From: Sisyra terminalis
Lineage: Eukaryota; Arthropoda; Insecta; Neuroptera; Sisyridae
Assembly (NCBI GenBank): GCA_958496175.1
Contig: OY292274.1
Location: 35,751,482 to 35,815,481 of the forward strand
Reading direction: 5' to 3'
Length of the DNA stretch: 64,000 nt
Shown: positions 60,573-64,000 of the stretch, piece by piece
Layout: every line of letters begins with the position of its first letter
How positions within the stretch are numbered: the stretch's first letter is position 1
Notes under the pieces: generated by a model
Databases searched by the model: none
Seen by the model: only the letters and a program-made list of their open reading frames with translations
Told to the model about the DNA's origin: nothing
Made by a program: the position numbers and the translations under genes

Positions 60573-62092
60573 AATTTAACATAGGTACTAATATAATATG
60601 TACATGATGTAACTATATATCTTACGCGTATTTGTTTGTGAGATTGCATTGTGGTAAAAACGAAGAATATGTTAATATTGAAACACAATAGGAAATATAT
60701 TTTAAATCAAGTGTAGAAAACAATGTACATGCTTGCATTGGTACAATGAAGACCTGTAGAATCCTCACCATATTTTAAAGTTTTGTTTAATTTAATCAAA
60801 TTATTCAAAAATTAAAACTTGGTTCTTTACGATATAAAAAAATGCTTGTAATAGATTTGAAACAATCCATTAAATTATATGTTTATATTGATTTATCAAA
60901 ATAATTATTACGTTAAAAACCTAAATTTTCCAATCACTTTCAATTATAATATTGAGTACACATATTTGCATTCACATTTAAATGTTTTCGTGTTACACTT
61001 GAACATAATTTCCTTTCAATGATAAAACTGCAATCGTAACATTTAAAATATTTCAACAATTTAATTGATAATAAATCTTATAAAAATAAAAATTAAAAAA
61101 CCTTACATTGACTCGTATGCAAAACAAGTATGGCTCAATGGCAAAGTTTTTAAAGTGCACTTTCGGAAGTGGATAATAGATTGATATTCCCATAAGATCT
61201 ACCTTATTTACCTACACCACAGTATAAATAAGTCGGCGAAACCAAAAACCTTGTATTAGATTGAATAAGTAAAAAATTTTCTTGACCAGGAGGAAAAAGT
61301 AAGAGGCACGTTCTCGTTCATTCGTTTCCGATTTTTGAGAGCAACCTTCATTTACTGATATTAATAATAATTTGAATAATAAATAAATAGGTTAACAATC
61401 GTTTCTACGAAAAAGATATCTATTAATTAAATTTACTAGAAAAAAATAAATTTAAAATGAAACACAAGTGTGTTGTTTGCTGTTTAAAAAATCTAAATTT
61501 TTATTTTTTCTTAAAAATAATTATATTGTTTGTGGGAGATTGAAAACAATAATGTAATGTGGGGAATATTTTTATTTCTCACTATTTAACAATGGAATTA
61601 TCTATCATAATATCAAAGATAACTTGAGCATGTTTTTAATGGTATAATTTTGTTTGGTTTTGATTTTGTAATTAAAATTATTAATGACTTTTTTTTTAAA
61701 TTTTTAAAGGGAGTTAAAGTTGTTAATATACACATGAGTTTAATTTATAATTGTTACAAAGTTAAGCTATGATTATCAGCATGTAGAAATGCAAACTAAG
61801 AAGAGTAATTTCAGAAAAGTAGGCTAATTGCTTAGGCCTTTACTACCGTGTATCGATATTTAATAAGGTAAATTTTACTATTGAGATTTTTTTCAATTAA
61901 TACATAGTTAATATGTAGGTAAAATCGATTTTTCTTTAAAAATAAATAATGGTTTTAGATTGTTGCTTTTATTTGTTGTACCTACTTTTCCGTTTGACTA
62001 TCTAATTATGTAAATTCATACACTTCATTTTTTGGGTATGGTGACTTTGAATTTTCATTTTTTCAATAATGTGATTTGTAACAGAGACGTAC

Positions 62093-62357
62093 CGTTAAGA
62101 TAAATATAGTTAAGTGATGCGGGTACACCGGACTTCCAACGTGGTACAGTAATGAAAAGACGATTATCGTGAACTTCAAGACCGACAGGTATATTGTGTT
62201 CTTGGATAAATTCACCGCTGTCGATAGCATTTTGACGCGTTTTGTCATCGGGAAAATTGAAATCGAGTTGTCGCCACTGAAACGCTTCTTGCAGATTGTC
62301 CATGCCGTGGACAATTGCGGCACACAACACGAGGAGGGCCACACATGAGGCCTGCAT
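62093..62357 (-). CDS. Yellow/MRJP-family secreted protein, exon 1 (signal peptide and N-terminus)
   Basis: The start is the ATG at 62,357; the upstream GTG in the same frame is preceded directly by TAA and is not used. A is present at -3. Residues 1-18 (MQASCVALLVLCAAIVHG) form a signal peptide with a hydrophobic core. Then come FQWRQLDFNFPDD, SGEFIQEHNIPVGLEV, RLFITVPRW and GVPASLNYI, the N-terminal signature of the Yellow family. The exon ends AAC G at 62,093 before GTACGT. Joining to 46,771 gives Asp and an uninterrupted 448-residue protein. An initiator-like ATCAGTG lies near 62,396, but no TATA box is convincing, so the transcription start is unknown. Confidence 0.92.
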
Positions 62358-62459
62358 CGTGCCGAACACTTATTGAAGAACTGCTGGACGTGCACTGATC
62401 GTGGTCACTGGTGGTTACCTGCCCACTGTCTGTACCCGCAGCTCTCACTATGGCCTTCG

Positions 62460-63410
62460 TAGCTTTGCGTGATTACGCAAGTGTATTAGTGAAAGTCCAA
62501 GACTTGATTGACTCCAAGACTCGGTGAATATTGTTCTGCTAGCCCAACACATGAATATTGTACACAATAGTACTTATAACATGCTCTGTTGCGCTGACTG
62601 GGATGAAAATTTCAGACAATTGTACACATATAACACTAATATGTACTTGTTCCCTACCACAATAACAATTTCAGCCTTGGTCTAATAAAAGCTAATGAAC
62701 GTTTACAGTTTACACTTAACTTTCAGGTTCCAAACAACATTCATAAAAATTCCCCGTGACCAAAACATTGATAACACTTCTCTCGTCATATCAAACTATA
62801 CAATCTTCAGAAATGCTTGTAAATTTGATTGCATTATTGGAATATATATTAATAAGTCATTGTAAAAACCAATGATCCACTACATTCAATAAAAAAAAAT
62901 CCACTCAAAATTGTAGTGAGACTATTATTTATTTATTCTTAATCAAATCAATGCAAATATAAACAACTATGCATCATTTTTCACCCTACATTTGGTTTAG
63001 TATCACACTAATGAAATGACGAATTAATAGAATTTCGAGAACAAAATTATACTAAAACTATAACTATTCAAAACGTAAACAATAAGAAATTAATTAATTC
63101 TTGTATTAATTAACATTGAAACTCCAATTTTCAGTTGTACATTTTTTTTTCGAATAATGCAATCTGAAAATAATTTATCTCAAAACCGATAAACTATAAA
63201 AAACAGTGTATGTACTTATGTAGGTACGCGCGTGAAAAGTTATACTTCTTTTACTTCTTTAGTATAGTTAAAAAGATTTTTTCAATCCATTGCAGTAGCC
63301 TCTTCCGGTAGTGCCTGAACTGGCACACCAGTTATAAGATTAGTGATTACTAAAATATGATACAATTTTAAACACAAATTACTTTTGATATCAAAATATA
63401 TATATGAAAA
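62460..63410. other. upstream region of the Yellow-family gene, probable promoter side
   Basis: No gene seen. It probably contains the promoter and enhancers of the gene starting at 62,357; no element could be named with confidence. Confidence 0.35.
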
Positions 63411-63411
63411 C

Positions 63412-63560
63412 GTATGTGTTGCGGCAAAGATACGGACAAAGAATATAAAATTTGAAGTACCATGTCAATAGTTTCAACTATCATTTCGATTTCATTCAAT
63501 TGCTAGTTTTAGCCATTTGTCAGTTGTGTCAGTGTTGGGCTGTGAAAATTTCACGGAAAA
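63412..63560 (-). repeat. dispersed repeat family 2, third copy
   Basis: Shares GTGTTGCGGCAAAGATACGG, TTTCAACTATCATTTCGATT and GTTGTGTCAGTGTTGGGCTG with the copies at 51,659 and 55,543. Confidence 0.65.
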
Positions 63561-64000
63561 TTACTGGTTTTCAAATGAAAGATTAAATTGACTATTTATG
63601 CATGGATACTATATGCTTACACATTTGGTTACTTATATAAAATGTAAATTACATATTATATGACTTAACCGTTTAACCGAATTAACAGATTGGGTCACAT
63701 GTTCGAAAAATACTTATCAAAAACATTTACCATATAGAAGTAGATTGTTGCCATAAAATATCATGTATAGATATGTACAAACAATCCTGAATAGCGATGT
63801 CCTAAAAATTATATTAATACAATAGTAAGTGTATCTTTTACTAACCCATTTATATCTATGTATGTATTGAAACTGATTTTTAATTCAAATATAAAAAAAT
63901 GTAATGTAATATAATGTATTGATCGACTTTTATTACATTATTTTAAATATTACACTGAATAACTTCAGAAAAATATCTTTCCTTTAAATGCATTTTAATT
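63561..64000. other. AT-rich DNA at the right edge, no gene seen
   Basis: No supported frame. Confidence 0.4.

Larger units (their letters stand above)
46772..62092 (-). other. 15.3-kb intron of the Yellow-family gene
   Basis: The intron begins with GTACGTCT (donor, 62,092) and ends with ACTTTTTTCAG (acceptor, 46,772). It is phase 1: exon 1 gives G, exon 2 gives AT. A long first intron at this place is known in other insect yellow genes. It holds SINE, hAT, Tigger, MITE and LINE copies plus one orphan exon candidate. Stretches not listed separately (46,800-47,520; 47,760-48,220; 49,010-51,420; 52,745-53,745; 53,840-55,540; 56,655-58,050; 60,140-60,490; 60,580-62,050) are AT-rich and show no supported gene. 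Confidence 0.85.

Noticed and set aside
61127..61200. Possible tRNA with A-box-like TGGCTCAATGG
   Set aside because: B box is poor and no cloverleaf can be drawn.
1..64000. CRISPR arrays, operons, riboswitches, bacterial promoters
   Set aside because: The window is eukaryotic nuclear DNA; no array of spaced identical repeats was seen.

Overview
The window looks like nuclear DNA of an insect. It is very AT-rich and carries no bacterial-style operons. It holds spliced genes of two arthropod-typical families: a Yellow/major-royal-jelly protein and a pickpocket-type DEG/ENaC channel. The rest is a dense graveyard of transposons usual for insects: Helitrons, mariner, hAT, pogo/Tigger, non-LTR retrotransposons, a tRNA-derived SINE and MITEs. 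The order cannot be fixed from sequence alone; a beetle or another holometabolous insect is only a guess.

Layout. Positions 1-350 hold a possible exon on the minus strand. From 350 to about 39,000 I find no confident host gene. This part contains SINE copies (1663, 5430, 15064), a complete Helitron (1993-4433), two further Helitron copies (about 19,540-21,375 forward, 22,048-23,030 reverse), two mariner relics (9494-10,304 and 27,501-28,416), a hAT transposase remnant (about 26,740-27,190), an IS630/Tc1-type transposase remnant (30,125-30,775), a composite Helitron (32,868-36,665) with an inverted helicase fragment, and LINE remnants. One Helitron copy carries a segment resembling an insect heat-shock (hsp70-type) promoter and 5' leader, the most unusual object in the window. 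A possible small membrane protein with two in-phase exons lies at 13,724-13,935 on the minus strand.

The first firm gene is a compact DEG/ENaC (pickpocket-like) channel on the minus strand at 39,412-40,894. I could resolve it into six exons with four to five tiny introns (55-81 bp); all junctions keep frame. The second is a Yellow-family gene on the minus strand. Exon 1 (62,093-62,357) encodes the signal peptide and N-terminus, and exon 2 (45,690-46,771) encodes nearly all the remaining protein. They are separated by a 15.3 kb phase-1 intron packed with transposons. The joined protein is 448 residues.

The two genes are tail-to-head neighbours on the same strand and show no sign of functional linkage. 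The Yellow product is expected to be secreted (cuticle, pigment or royal-jelly-type family); the channel product is an integral membrane cation channel. Everything else is mobile DNA or AT-rich sequence in which I see no gene. I did not find a coherent new multi-gene system; the best leads are listed as findings.
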